The notes beneath the pieces were generated by a model that was not told the DNA's origin, did not search any database, and saw nothing but the letters and a program-made list of their open reading frames with translations. A program made the position numbers and the translations under genes. A DNA stretch of 64,000 bases. Source: an uncultured Granulosicoccaceae bacterium. GTDB taxonomy: Bacteria > Pseudomonadota > Gammaproteobacteria > Granulosicoccales > Granulosicoccaceae. The stretch is taken from contig CALGNZ010000040.1 of NCBI GenBank assembly GCA_937957915.1, forward strand, positions 1 to 64,000. The letters run 5' to 3'. Shown here in pieces: positions 42,997-51,794 of this stretch (its first letter is position 1; each line of letters opens with the position of its first letter).

Positions 42997-45021
42997 CTAT
43001 GCTGCGACAGGCACCAGAAACCTGTCGGTATGGTGCGCTTCAATAAATTCTGTTATCTCATCGAACGGTACCGGCTTACTAAAATAGAACCCCTGAAGTT
43101 CATCGCACTGGTGCTTGCGTAACCAGCGTATCTGCTCCATGGTTTCTACCCCTTCGGCAACGACAGCCATGCCGAGCTTGTTGCCCATCTCGAGAATAAT
43201 TTCCAGCAGTGCGGTTTTTTTCGCGTTAACAAATCCCCGATCAATTTTTAAGCAGGAGACCGGGTACTTCTGCAAATTGGCAAGGTTCGAGTAACCGGTG
43301 CCAAAATCGTCGATAGAGATTTTTATGCCCTTACGGCTCAACGAGTCAAGCAGTTCGTAGACATATGACTCATCCACAATCAGCATCGATTCGGTAACCT
43401 CGATATTCAGGTACTCAGGATCAACCCCGGTATCAATGATCGATCGGTCTATACGCTCAGCCAGATCGTTGGCCATAAATTGTTTAGGAGAAATATTAAT
43501 TGCGACTGAGATATTATGCCCCCTCGCCTTCCACCTGACCTGATCAGCCATGGCTTGCCTCATCACCCATTCACCGATCTGAAATATCATTCCGGTCTCC
43601 TCCGCGACTGGAATAAAATCAAAAGGGTTGATCATTCCGCGTTCAGGGTGAATCCACCGAATCAGCGCTTCCACACCGGACACAGCAAAGGTCCTGCAAT
43701 CGATCTTAGGTTGGTAATACAGTACGAACTGATCTGATTCAACCGCCAGCGCAAGGTCAGATTCAAGCGCCAACCGGTCCAGCGTGCACTGACTCATGCC
43801 CCGCTCGAAGGATTTGTGTCCGCACCCGGCCGATTTAGCAGAGTACATCGCAACATCAGCATTTTGCAGCAAGGACGTTACTGTATTCCCATCAGCAGGA
43901 AAACGAGAAATGCCAATACTGGGCGACACCCTCAAAGAGTGGCCATCAATGCTCAGTGAGCCGGATGTCCGTTCAAAAATGCCTTTGACCAGCGCTGTGA
44001 GTGCCTGACTTTCAGACTCGGGGTTATCGCACTCGCTCGTGACTATTACAAATTCATCGCCACTCAGCCGGGCCACCATGGCCCTGTCTCCGGATGCCTC
44101 GCGCAGTATATTGGCAACCGCAACCAGCAGCGCATCACCAACCGAATGGCCCAATGAATCATTGACCAGTTTAAAACGGTCGAGGTCAAGAAACAAAACT
44201 GAAAAACAACAGCCTTTAGCTTCACACACTGGCAACTGTTTGTGCAGATGTTCAAGCAGGGCTACACGATTAGGCAAACCGGTTAACGAATCCGTATGGG
44301 CCTGTGTTAACGCGTGGGCCTGAGCCATCCGTCTGTCCGTCACGTCCGTGGAACTGACCAGCAATGTTCTTTTAGCTGTTACCGGGTCAGGGCTTTCCTG
44401 TATGTTCAGTGCGTGCCATCTGACCCCATCAATGGTGTTTACCTCAAACTCAACATCACAGCTACGGTCGCTGGATAATCGCCGCAGAATCTCATCAAGA
44501 TCCACAGTGTGGCTCAAAAACGAGGCCAACGTATCGTGACCTGGCATACTCATCGCCCTGGCTGCGGGATTGCTGTACAGACGTTTCAGATCCTGATCGT
44601 ACAGTTGAATCATTGCTGAGGTGTGCAGCAATGCCTGAGCACTATGCAACGTAGCTGAAGTAGTTTCGGTTATTTCACCAATGACCTGCACCAGTAAACC
44701 GGCGCGATCATCACTGAGCAGGAAGTGCGAAAATGTCACTCTCGATGTCTGCGGCACGCCATCAGGATACAGCGTCCAGTCTTCGCTGAAGGTTTTACCT
44801 TCTTCGCAACAGTCTTCCTGGTACTGCACCAGGCGCTTTTTTACAGTAGGCGACATATCACTCGATAAATCACGCTTACGCAGTTCAGCTACAGACGGGG
44901 CATTCCAATAAGCTAACCCACATGGATTGGACCAGGTGATTCTTGAATAGTCGACATCAAAAATCCACACTGGTATGCCGATCTTGTCGAGCAGTATTAA
45001 TTCGTCATCCATAAAACACAT
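42997..45021 (-). CDS. PAS-PAS-GGDEF-EAL c-di-GMP protein
   Basis: 674 residues, no membrane helix. Two PAS-like sensor regions (about 5-110, with GIPVWIFDVDYSRITWSN, and about 125-215, with LYSNPAARAMSMPGHDT) precede a GGDEF domain with an intact ARLSGDEFVIV and an EAL domain with intact VEALIRW, NIEVTESMLI, DDFGTGYSNLANL and KIDRGF. Both catalytic sites look functional, so it can in principle make and degrade c-di-GMP; PAS input should decide. Three bases pairs of Met codons (45021, 45012) are possible starts. It lies 287 bp downstream of the topB start on the same strand; the spacer shows nothing recognisable. Confidence 0.92.
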   Translation of the reverse strand: MCFMDDELILLDKIGIPVWIFDVDYSRITWSNPCGLAYWNAPSVAELRKRDLSSDMSPTVKKRLVQYQEDCCEEGKTFSEDWTLYPDGVPQTSRVTFSHFLLSDDRAGLLVQVIGEITETTSATLHSAQALLHTSAMIQLYDQDLKRLYSNPAARAMSMPGHDTLASFLSHTVDLDEILRRLSSDRSCDVEFEVNTIDGVRWHALNIQESPDPVTAKRTLLVSSTDVTDRRMAQAHALTQAHTDSLTGLPNRVALLEHLHKQLPVCEAKGCCFSVLFLDLDRFKLVNDSLGHSVGDALLVAVANILREASGDRAMVARLSGDEFVIVTSECDNPESESQALTALVKGIFERTSGSLSIDGHSLRVSPSIGISRFPADGNTVTSLLQNADVAMYSAKSAGCGHKSFERGMSQCTLDRLALESDLALAVESDQFVLYYQPKIDCRTFAVSGVEALIRWIHPERGMINPFDFIPVAEETGMIFQIGEWVMRQAMADQVRWKARGHNISVAINISPKQFMANDLAERIDRSIIDTGVDPEYLNIEVTESMLIVDESYVYELLDSLSRKGIKISIDDFGTGYSNLANLQKYPVSCLKIDRGFVNAKKTALLEIILEMGNKLGMAVVAEGVETMEQIRWLRKHQCDELQGFYFSKPVPFDEITEFIEAHHTDRFLVPVAA

Positions 45022-45163
45022 CGTCTATAGTATCGGCAAGCTATTTCAAAGTCAGGCCATGTGGCAACCAGACAGTCTGGTTTACACGTCATCTCGCAAC
45101 CCAAAAAATACAACAATCGCCACATAGCCTGCATCAATAAACAGCACTACCTACCTGACTGTA

Positions 45164-46594
45164 TCAAGCAGCTCGTTTGTAACCAAACAACCCTTCCTGT
45201 GCAATCGCATTCGCGATATCAGTGGGCACCGAATCCTCCCAGTTATTGTCGTTGGACGGTATCTTTGCCAGCACATCTCTGGAGTAGATTCTCAATAGAT
45301 CACTATCGCTGGTTTCTATACCGCAGATGAAGTTATTTTCAAGCAAATGGCGATACAGATACTTCAGCCGCTCCTCAATTTCCAGAGTAGCAAGATCGCT
45401 GAGTTCTCCAGTGCTGCGAAGCTCTGGGTAGACGTATAAGCGGGTATTGTCGGGGAACAACTTACCAAACCCCTCCAGGATGCCCCCTTCTACATTTGCA
45501 TATCGCTCTTCGTTAAAAATATCCCTCATGTTAATCATGCCAAGCACGATTCCGATCTGGCCATTCGTATATTGACGAAAATAGGCACGCAAAGAGAAGT
45601 AGCGCGTATAGTCCGACACCAGCACACTATAGCCGAGGGAATTGAGAAGTTTTATTCGTATCGTCAGATCTTCTTCCGATACCTGCAGATCCTTGCCGGT
45701 CGGATCATTAAGAGAAATTTCTGCGAGTACAATTGAATTGCTGTCGTTAACCGAGGGCTGCTTTGTGAACGCACTGTATCCCTGCTCTATCATGTCCACA
45801 TTAAGCCTGGTTACCGGCTTGAATGATCCACGAATTGTCAGCACGTTCTTTTTGTACAATGACTCAGCTGGTACTGCCACAGTGCCGTCGGGCTTAAACA
45901 TCACAGCATGTGTTTGCTTGCTGCGAATAAGATGCAGATTAATGGTTCGATCATCAATATCATCGAAATAGGGACCACGGAAACTTACCGAATCAATTTC
46001 TATGCGGCTATCAGAGATATTGTCACTGAGCGAATGTACCAGTTGCTTGGGGTTTTCAAAATAGTAAAACGCACCATAGATCAGGTTAACGCCGATTATA
46101 CCCAGTGCATCTTGCTGCGCCTCTGCAGATGAATCGAGCATACGTACATGTACCACAATGTCTGAAGGCTCGGCACCCGGGTACATCTGAACTCGAATGC
46201 CACACCAGGCATGGCATTCGTTTTTTCGATTGTAGCTCTTGGCAGATACGGTCGCCGCGTACGAGAAAAACCGGGAGGTCGACGGCCGGTTGGAACCGAC
46301 CCGGTCAATCACCAGATTAAATTCTTTTTCCAGCATTGCCTCGACCCGTGGCTTGCTGACATAGCGTCTGCCTTCCTGCAGTCCGTATATGGCGTCGGAA
46401 AACTGCATATCGTAGGCGGAAATGGTTTTAGCGATAGTGCCGGCGGCTGCACCGGCTAGAAAAAACTGTCTCGCGACTTCCTGACCAGCACCGATCTCGG
46501 CGATAGTTCCGTACTTACGCTCGTCCAGATTGATGCGCAGTGCCTTGTTGGTTGTCGACCGGGTGCTGATGTTTTTGTCCAATGTTCTCTCCAT
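45164..46594 (-). CDS. Conserved protein of unknown function (EIGAGQEVAR family)
   Basis: 476 residues, not recognised as any characterised enzyme. The most striking block is LDERKYGTIAEIGAGQEVAR (about 24-43), followed by FFLAGAAAGTIAKTISAYDM, a pattern I associate with a widespread uncharacterised family of about 480 residues that is sometimes mislabelled in databases. Later parts read GIIGVNLIYGAFYY, RSKQTHAVMFKPDG, YSVLVSDYTRYFSLRAYFRQ and a C-terminal LKYLYRHLLENNFICGIETS. No signal peptide or membrane helix. The alpha/beta appearance suggests a cytoplasmic enzyme; GAGQE and GAAAG could be a nucleotide- or phosphate-binding loop, but that is a guess. Divergent from dbpA with a 457-bp gap; 142 bp separate it from the downstream PAS-GGDEF-EAL gene. 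Confidence 0.7.
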   Translation of the reverse strand: MERTLDKNISTRSTTNKALRINLDERKYGTIAEIGAGQEVARQFFLAGAAAGTIAKTISAYDMQFSDAIYGLQEGRRYVSKPRVEAMLEKEFNLVIDRVGSNRPSTSRFFSYAATVSAKSYNRKNECHAWCGIRVQMYPGAEPSDIVVHVRMLDSSAEAQQDALGIIGVNLIYGAFYYFENPKQLVHSLSDNISDSRIEIDSVSFRGPYFDDIDDRTINLHLIRSKQTHAVMFKPDGTVAVPAESLYKKNVLTIRGSFKPVTRLNVDMIEQGYSAFTKQPSVNDSNSIVLAEISLNDPTGKDLQVSEEDLTIRIKLLNSLGYSVLVSDYTRYFSLRAYFRQYTNGQIGIVLGMINMRDIFNEERYANVEGGILEGFGKLFPDNTRLYVYPELRSTGELSDLATLEIEERLKYLYRHLLENNFICGIETSDSDLLRIYSRDVLAKIPSNDNNWEDSVPTDIANAIAQEGLFGYKRAA

Positions 46595-47051
46595 GATCGG
46601 ACCGACGCAACTACGCGGTCACTTTCGCTCTGCGCCAGGCCTTCCACATCGCATACTGGAAGACCTGCCACTCATCCTGAGTGCTCCTACTTCACAAAAG
46701 CGGCTGAGATTTCATTTTTTTAACAAAGCAACTCGCGAAATTGATCGGTTCCGTGGACCGCTATGCAACAGGTTACAGCTGCAACACAACAGATAGCCGG
46801 ACATACAGCCATGTATTGTCTGAATTCTCAACGCCTTGCACGAGAATCAGAAAACACACAACCCGGTCTCCACTTACTCACTGCGATGTTGAAATATCCA
46901 TTACAATGCGCAGGCTGATGTATTGCCTGATACCGGACGGTCGGGCGGTGATCTCACTCAGAATGCGTTATACGGCCGAACTACGAAGCATCGGCGAGCC
47001 GGCTGCAAACGTCCCCTTCTTACTACTTGTCGCAGACCTCAGGGTAATCCG
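46595..47051. other. 457-bp divergent intergenic region
   Basis: Between the unknown 476-residue gene (minus) and dbpA (plus). Short ORFs on both strands (for example 46741-47055) look like noise, with no conserved motif. No repeat, RNA gene or clear promoter recognised. Confidence 0.5.
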
Positions 47052-48434
47052 GTGACCGAACTTTCCTTCAAATCTCTTTCCCTGTCAGACTCGATGCTTG
47101 GGAACCTGGACTCCCTCGGCTATGAAGAGATGACACAGGTTCAGGCACAGACGCTGCCGCTGGTGCTGTCGGGCCAGGATGTTATTGGCCAAAGTGAAAC
47201 CGGCAGCGGCAAAACGGTCGCGTTTGCACTGGGTATCCTGAGCCTGCTGGACCCACAGGATCTGACCATTCAGGCGCTCGTTTTGTGCCCGACTCGTGAA
47301 CTCGCCACACAGGTAGCGGAGGAAACGAGACGACTGGCGAGGGCGACTAATAACGTTAAAGTATCCGAACTCTGCGGCGGCATTCCCGTCAAACGACAAA
47401 TAGAGTCCTTAAAGTACGGAACACACATCATCATTGGCACTCCCGGACGTATCGCCGATCACCTTCGACGAGAATCAATTAACCTGCAGAACCTGAAGAT
47501 GTGTGTGTTCGACGAAGCCGACCGCATGCTTGATATGGGTTTTCAGAACGAGATCGACAGCATTGCATCCCGACTACCGGCTGCCAGACAGACGCTGCTT
47601 TTTAGCGCAACGTTCCCTGAAGAAATTAACAAAATAGCGCAACGTGTGCTAAACCGGCCTACACACATCAAAGTCGAGCCGGTAAAGGCACAACCCACTA
47701 TTGAACAGGAGTTCTACCTGACTGATGAAGACAACAGACTTGAGGCCCTGATGACACTGCTTGCAGTGGAACAACCCCTGTCCTGTCTGGTCTTCTGTCA
47801 GACCAGACAACAGAGTAAGGATGTTCATCTAACGCTGCAGGGAGAGGGGTTTTCAGCACTGGCGTTACACGGTGAAATGGAGCAGCGAGACCGCGATGAA
47901 GCACTGGTACGATTCGCCAATGGCAGCGTTACCGTACTGGTTGCAACAGACGTGGCGGCGCGCGGCCTCGACATTGACAGCCTCGAGCTTGTTATTAACT
48001 ACCAGTTGTCGAGCGACCCTAACAGTCATATACATCGCATAGGCAGAACCGGACGCGCCGGAAACAGTGGACGTGCGCTATCGCTTGTCACCGAGCGTGA
48101 ACGCGGCAATGTGGAATACCTGGCAGCCACCACTAATCAAACGATTACGCTCGACAAGCTACCAACCATTGATCCCGCAGCAGCTGCACCAAAACCCGCG
48201 CCGATGGTAACAATATTGATTCAGGGTGGTAAAAAGCAGAAACTTCGCGCCGGCGATATCCTCGGCGCACTAACCGGTGACGACGGTATTGACGGTAATC
48301 AGGTCGGTAAAATCAAGATTTCCAGCAGCCATACCTATGTTGCAGTCGACAGGAAAAGCGCCGGCATCGCCATCCAGAAACTGAAGTCAGGCAAAATCAA
48401 AGGCAAGTCGTTTCGAGTTCGAATCATCAAGTAA
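47052..48434 (+). CDS. dbpA: ATP-dependent RNA helicase DbpA
   Basis: GTG 47052 gives 460 residues, the DbpA length; the 43 residues the track puts before it are out of family. DEAD-box motifs: QSETGSGKT (I), PTRELA (Ia), TPGR (Ib), DEAD in FDEADRMLDMGF (II), SATFP (III), ATDVAARGLDI (V), HRIGRTGRAG (VI). The C-terminal 75 residues (TILIQGGKKQKLRAGDILGA, IKISSSHTYVAVDR) match the DbpA RNA-binding domain that recognises hairpin 92 of 23S rRNA. Function: remodelling late 50S assembly intermediates in the cytoplasm. Ends 109 bp before a convergent gene; a short tandem repeat lies in between. Confidence 0.93.
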   Translation: MTELSFKSLSLSDSMLGNLDSLGYEEMTQVQAQTLPLVLSGQDVIGQSETGSGKTVAFALGILSLLDPQDLTIQALVLCPTRELATQVAEETRRLARATNNVKVSELCGGIPVKRQIESLKYGTHIIIGTPGRIADHLRRESINLQNLKMCVFDEADRMLDMGFQNEIDSIASRLPAARQTLLFSATFPEEINKIAQRVLNRPTHIKVEPVKAQPTIEQEFYLTDEDNRLEALMTLLAVEQPLSCLVFCQTRQQSKDVHLTLQGEGFSALALHGEMEQRDRDEALVRFANGSVTVLVATDVAARGLDIDSLELVINYQLSSDPNSHIHRIGRTGRAGNSGRALSLVTERERGNVEYLAATTNQTITLDKLPTIDPAAAAPKPAPMVTILIQGGKKQKLRAGDILGALTGDDGIDGNQVGKIKISSSHTYVAVDRKSAGIAIQKLKSGKIKGKSFRVRIIK

Positions 48435-48452
48435 CGAGCGCATCCCACCCTT

Positions 48453-48490
48453 GTTGAACCGGAATTAGTTGAACCGGAGTTAATTGAATC
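48453..48490. repeat. 15-bp tandem duplication after dbpA
   Basis: GTTGAACCGGAATTA and GTTGAACCGGAGTTA are adjacent copies with one mismatch, followed by a decayed third copy (ATTGAATC). Located in the 109-bp spacer between the convergent dbpA and acetyltransferase genes. Confidence 0.85.
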
Positions 48491-48543
48491 AATGCACTTA
48501 AGGATACTGGCTACCGCGAAAACAAAAGGTTTAGCACCATCCA

Positions 48544-49806
48544 CTAAAAGCGCGTCGAATTAAATGGCGGTCGGTCTGCGAGCAGCATTCGATCAAGTGT
48601 GGCAATGCTCTCGCTGTCGCCGGTCACCTTTGCAACTGAGGCGAGCTCAGCCACTCTGGTGGTACCTGCATAGACCGTGGCAAAATCTGATGGCCCCAGA
48701 GCAACATAATGCTCTGACGCAGACACTTGCAGACGAGGCTTCCCACTTTCAACTGTCAGCAACCAGCGACCGGACAGCTGTGGAAATTGCGCATCGTTAT
48801 AGTCAATGACTACCCGACCGTCGCAGCCGTAACTTCGCTCCGTCAGCAAACGCTTAACATCAAGCGGCCGCAGCCACAACATATCAACCCTGCTCTGTTG
48901 CCATAGCTGCCGGGGGTCAGTCATATAATGCCTGAGTGGCGGGTCCACCGGCCCCAGTTCCCATACGAGCTGGCGACACCAGGGTAGTGTTGTCAGATAG
49001 CTAAACAGCGATATTTCTGACTCGATAGTGTGTGCACAGATTTCTGTGAGCACCACTGTTGAATTCGCATTGCCATGGGTAAAACCCGAATCTGAATTGT
49101 CCCCGATAGAGTACAGCGCATAACCATCAGCAACTTTTTCATTGTTATAGTGCACGGCTACAAACTTGTTCTTACCTATGGCTACCCAGTCAGCATCAGC
49201 CGGCTCGAGCATATAGCGCCACCATAATTCATCTCTGACCACCTCCATTGCACGATTTTCACAGTACTTAGTATGAATGCCCGCCAGCACCGCGATTGCC
49301 TCGCTGCGGTTGTGCAACAGACTGATTTTGCCCTCAGAACTCACCGGGGCTGATTCAAACAAAGCGAATAACTGAGTATTCAACTGCCATCGAACCATCT
49401 CCGTCGCAACACCGTAGCCATAGCGTTGATAGATTCCGGACTCTGATGCCATCAGCACTGATGCAGTATCACCAAGATCAATCGACTGCTGCAGGTGCGT
49501 GTGCATCATTGCTCGTAAACCACCCCTGCCCTGTGCCACCGGAGAGATACCAACACCCGCCAGCCCTCCGACCTGGCAGGCCGTTCCACCAGGCAGGCTC
49601 AGTCGAAAGTCATAGGCGAAGCAGCCACCAAATATACCCTCGTCATCTGCGACTGCGACGCGCCTGTCCGCAGGACGTAACTTGGTTTCCAACTCCTTTT
49701 TTTCCGGTTCTTCCGGTACGCCAAAGGCATCGTAAATATAACGAGTGGTAACTGCCCACTCAGTGTCTGTCGGCGCCCATGCGGTTACTGTCGTTGTCCT
49801 GGTCAC
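48544..49806 (-). CDS. Eis-like GNAT acetyltransferase
   Basis: 420 residues from a GTG start. The N-terminal GNAT domain has the acetyl-CoA loop VGISPVAQGRGGLRAMM, preceded by a Gly-rich strand (VGGLAGVG), and ESGIYQRYGYGVATEM, the Eis/YpeA-like signature. A second GNAT-like half and a C-terminal sterol-carrier-like domain (QLSGRWLLTVESGKPRLQV; GPSDFATVYAGTTRVAELA) complete the tripartite Eis architecture. Eis enzymes acetylate amines on aminoglycosides, lysines or small molecules; the target is unknown here. The FNSTRF C-terminus is close to the free carboxylate that completes the Eis active site. Cytoplasmic, alone between dbpA (convergent) and the DUF952 gene. Confidence 0.85.
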   Translation of the reverse strand: MTRTTTVTAWAPTDTEWAVTTRYIYDAFGVPEEPEKKELETKLRPADRRVAVADDEGIFGGCFAYDFRLSLPGGTACQVGGLAGVGISPVAQGRGGLRAMMHTHLQQSIDLGDTASVLMASESGIYQRYGYGVATEMVRWQLNTQLFALFESAPVSSEGKISLLHNRSEAIAVLAGIHTKYCENRAMEVVRDELWWRYMLEPADADWVAIGKNKFVAVHYNNEKVADGYALYSIGDNSDSGFTHGNANSTVVLTEICAHTIESEISLFSYLTTLPWCRQLVWELGPVDPPLRHYMTDPRQLWQQSRVDMLWLRPLDVKRLLTERSYGCDGRVVIDYNDAQFPQLSGRWLLTVESGKPRLQVSASEHYVALGPSDFATVYAGTTRVAELASVAKVTGDSESIATLDRMLLADRPPFNSTRF

Positions 49807-49857
49807 GGAATCAATCAGCCTGCTGCTGTGAGGTTTCTGCTACTGGCAATAGCGCTG

Positions 49858-50163
49858 TTATGGGAACGCCGATAGCGGAGAGATATCCGTCACCGAGTCC
49901 ATGTTGATCTCACCGTAAATGTGCGGAAACAGCTCGTCACCACCCACCGTATTTTCATATACCAGCTCTGCGCTCAATTGATCGGGGTCAATAGTCAGCA
50001 CCAGCAGATCTGGCACATCGGCATAGTAACGCTCGACAACGCCGGCCAGTTGATCCGCTTTACAACAGTGTATAAACCCCTCTGACTGCAGCGAAGCGCA
50101 ACGATAGAATTTGCCAGTGTTGCAGGCGTCGATGTCCGCCTGACTGGCTATGTGAAAGATCAC
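49858..50163 (-). CDS. DUF952 protein (short, GTG start)
   Basis: The track lists a 192-residue ORF to 50436, but homology begins only at a GTG at 50163, giving 101 residues starting VIFHIASQAD. That is the DUF952 length and pattern: IFHIASQADIDACNTGKFYR, SLQSEGFIHCCKADQL, VLTIDPDQLSAEL and ELFPHIYGEINMDSV. GGGGA precedes the GTG by 9 bp. DUF952 is an ADP-ribosyltransferase-fold-like small domain of unknown function, present in many bacteria and plants; nothing adjacent explains it. The Ala/Cys-rich 90 residues encoded upstream in the same frame are not credible. Same strand as the Eis-like gene 52 bp downstream, possibly cotranscribed. Confidence 0.8.
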   Translation of the reverse strand: MIFHIASQADIDACNTGKFYRCASLQSEGFIHCCKADQLAGVVERYYADVPDLLVLTIDPDQLSAELVYENTVGGDELFPHIYGEINMDSVTDISPLSAFP

Positions 50164-50617
50164 GGCAAAGCGTCCCCGGTAATTGAGCTGTTTCAGAACG
50201 ACAGCATACCGGAACACACACCCGGCAGCACGATTCAGAATTGTACGGATGGCACAGTGGCCTGTGAGTACACAGGCAACATCACTGACGTTTGCGCGCC
50301 ATCCGAACACAATGACAATGCCATCGCCTTTGCGAAAAAATCCGATATAACGAGCCTTGTCAGCACCCCCACGGCAGCATTCTATACAGCGGCAGGCCTT
50401 TGCTACCCGTTGCCCCGCTGCAAAAGCACCTGTCATTTGGTACTACCGCCGAGACCACTATTCGTCATTATTTTGGCGCTTATTGCGTGACGCAATTCAC
50501 ATTATTCATGTCGAATCGGCTTTGCAGCATCTCAATCGCTCCTGTGACCTGCATCTCGGACACCTAGTGTCATTTATGTGACACTTTGTTCAACTTATTG
50601 AACAACGTTGTACCGCC
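50164..50617. other. 454-bp divergent intergenic region rich in palindromes
   Basis: Between the DUF952 gene (minus) and the beta-helix lipoprotein gene (plus). No convincing ORF. The last 140 bp hold the palindrome cluster listed separately. The first 300 bp show nothing recognised. Confidence 0.5.
50482..50611 (+). promoter_or_regulatory. Cluster of four inverted repeats before the beta-helix lipoprotein gene
   Basis: Four perfect inverted repeats lie within 130 bp of ATG 50618: ATTGCGT-G-ACGCAAT (50482-50496), AGTGTCA-TTTATG-TGACACT (50566-50585), TTGTTCAA-CTTA-TTGAACAA (50586-50605), and the palindrome ACAACGTTGT (50602-50611). The last three are contiguous and replace any Shine-Dalgarno. 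The 15-20-bp dyads look like dimeric repressor operators; they could equally form a structured leader. Confidence 0.6.
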
Positions 50618-51619
50618 ATGAGACGCCGAAAATTAACCCGCCTGATGCTGATTGCTGTAGTGCCTTTTCTCGCAGCCTGTGCCGAGCAGCGATTCGTCAA
50701 CGAGAGCATCACAATCACCGAAGACTTTACCTTTACCGACCATGTGGCTAAAACAAAATACACGGTCACAGAACCGGGTGTAGTGGTCGAGGGCAATGGC
50801 TTCACGATCAATGGCGACTGCAATACGGATTGCATCGGACTGACCGTGGTTGCAGACAATGTCACCGTACGGAACCTGACCATCCGCAACTTCGACGGTG
50901 GTGTCAGTATTAACCGGCAAGCTGCTGATGTTCGCTTTGAGAATGTAACCATTATCGACAATGTCAATCATGGTGTGTTTGTCAACGTCGGTGCGAGTCG
51001 CTTTACCTGCGATAACTGCGACATATCGGACAACGGTTCGATGGGCATTTATCTGGAATACAACAGCCACGGTGCCAGCATTAAAAACAGCCGTATTGTT
51101 GGCAATGGTTACCGTGACAAGGATTCCGGTAATTGGGTGGATAATCTCAAAGCCGAATCAAAAGACGACCGCGAGGGTATTGCAATTGACGCCTCACAGG
51201 GCAACACAATCAGCAACACCTATTTCGCCAACAACGCGCTGACCGGTGTCACCATGTACCGGAACTGCGGTGAAAGAGGCATCACCCGCGACTGGGGTGC
51301 CAACTACAACCAGGTTCTCGGCGGGGTGGTTGAAGACGGCATTCATATCGCGTCAAGGCAGGATAAAGATCTGTCAAAGTGGGGTTGCTCCGATCCGTAT
51401 ATCTATAAGAACGCATACATCGCCGATGAAGCAGAGCACAACCGCATTGAGGGTGTCACGCTTGGTGATGCAGCCACCATCATCGTACAGGACGACTACA
51501 ATCAAATTGTTAATGTCACCGGTGGCAGCATTGTTATTTCTTCAGCGATACGGTCAGCGTTAAACCAGCCGCTTGTCGGCGTAACAACGACAGACACAGA
51601 CAGCCAGATTTATAAGTAA
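50618..51619 (+). CDS. Outer-membrane-type lipoprotein with right-handed beta-helix
   Basis: 333 residues. The signal peptide (MRRRKLTRLMLIAVVPFLAA) ends in a lipobox, FLAAC, so the mature protein should be lipid-anchored at Cys21; residue +2 is Ala, which favours outer-membrane sorting. The rest is a parallel beta-helix of NosD/pectate-lyase type: repeated strand-turn units such as NVTVRNLTIRNFDGGVSIN, VRFENVTIIDN, GASIKNSRIVGNG and GNTISNTYFANNALTG. Cys pairs (CNTDC, CDNC) may form disulfides. No catalytic residues recognised; polysaccharide binding or cleavage is possible. Monocistronic; the promoter region carries the inverted-repeat cluster. Confidence 0.8.
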   Translation: MRRRKLTRLMLIAVVPFLAACAEQRFVNESITITEDFTFTDHVAKTKYTVTEPGVVVEGNGFTINGDCNTDCIGLTVVADNVTVRNLTIRNFDGGVSINRQAADVRFENVTIIDNVNHGVFVNVGASRFTCDNCDISDNGSMGIYLEYNSHGASIKNSRIVGNGYRDKDSGNWVDNLKAESKDDREGIAIDASQGNTISNTYFANNALTGVTMYRNCGERGITRDWGANYNQVLGGVVEDGIHIASRQDKDLSKWGCSDPYIYKNAYIADEAEHNRIEGVTLGDAATIIVQDDYNQIVNVTGGSIVISSAIRSALNQPLVGVTTTDTDSQIYK

Positions 51620-51794
51620 GAAAAACATTGAACCCGGTGCGGTTACCAAATGACTTTATTTGATAATCGCGCGGCGTTGATGCCGACGCGAATACCATTG
51701 AACGGTCACTACGTTGCACGGACCTATCATTCTTTACACCCGCACATCCACAAGCGTAGCAACGCAACCCATGCTGCGCTGCCTGCCCGTACGA

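Noticed and set aside
46741-47055. 104-residue ORF before dbpA
   Set aside because: No motif, Arg/Thr/Ser-rich, overlaps the dbpA start; nothing supports coding.
50152-50490. 112-residue plus-strand ORF in the gap before the lipoprotein gene
   Set aside because: Overlaps the 5' end of the DUF952 gene on the other strand and has no recognisable motif.
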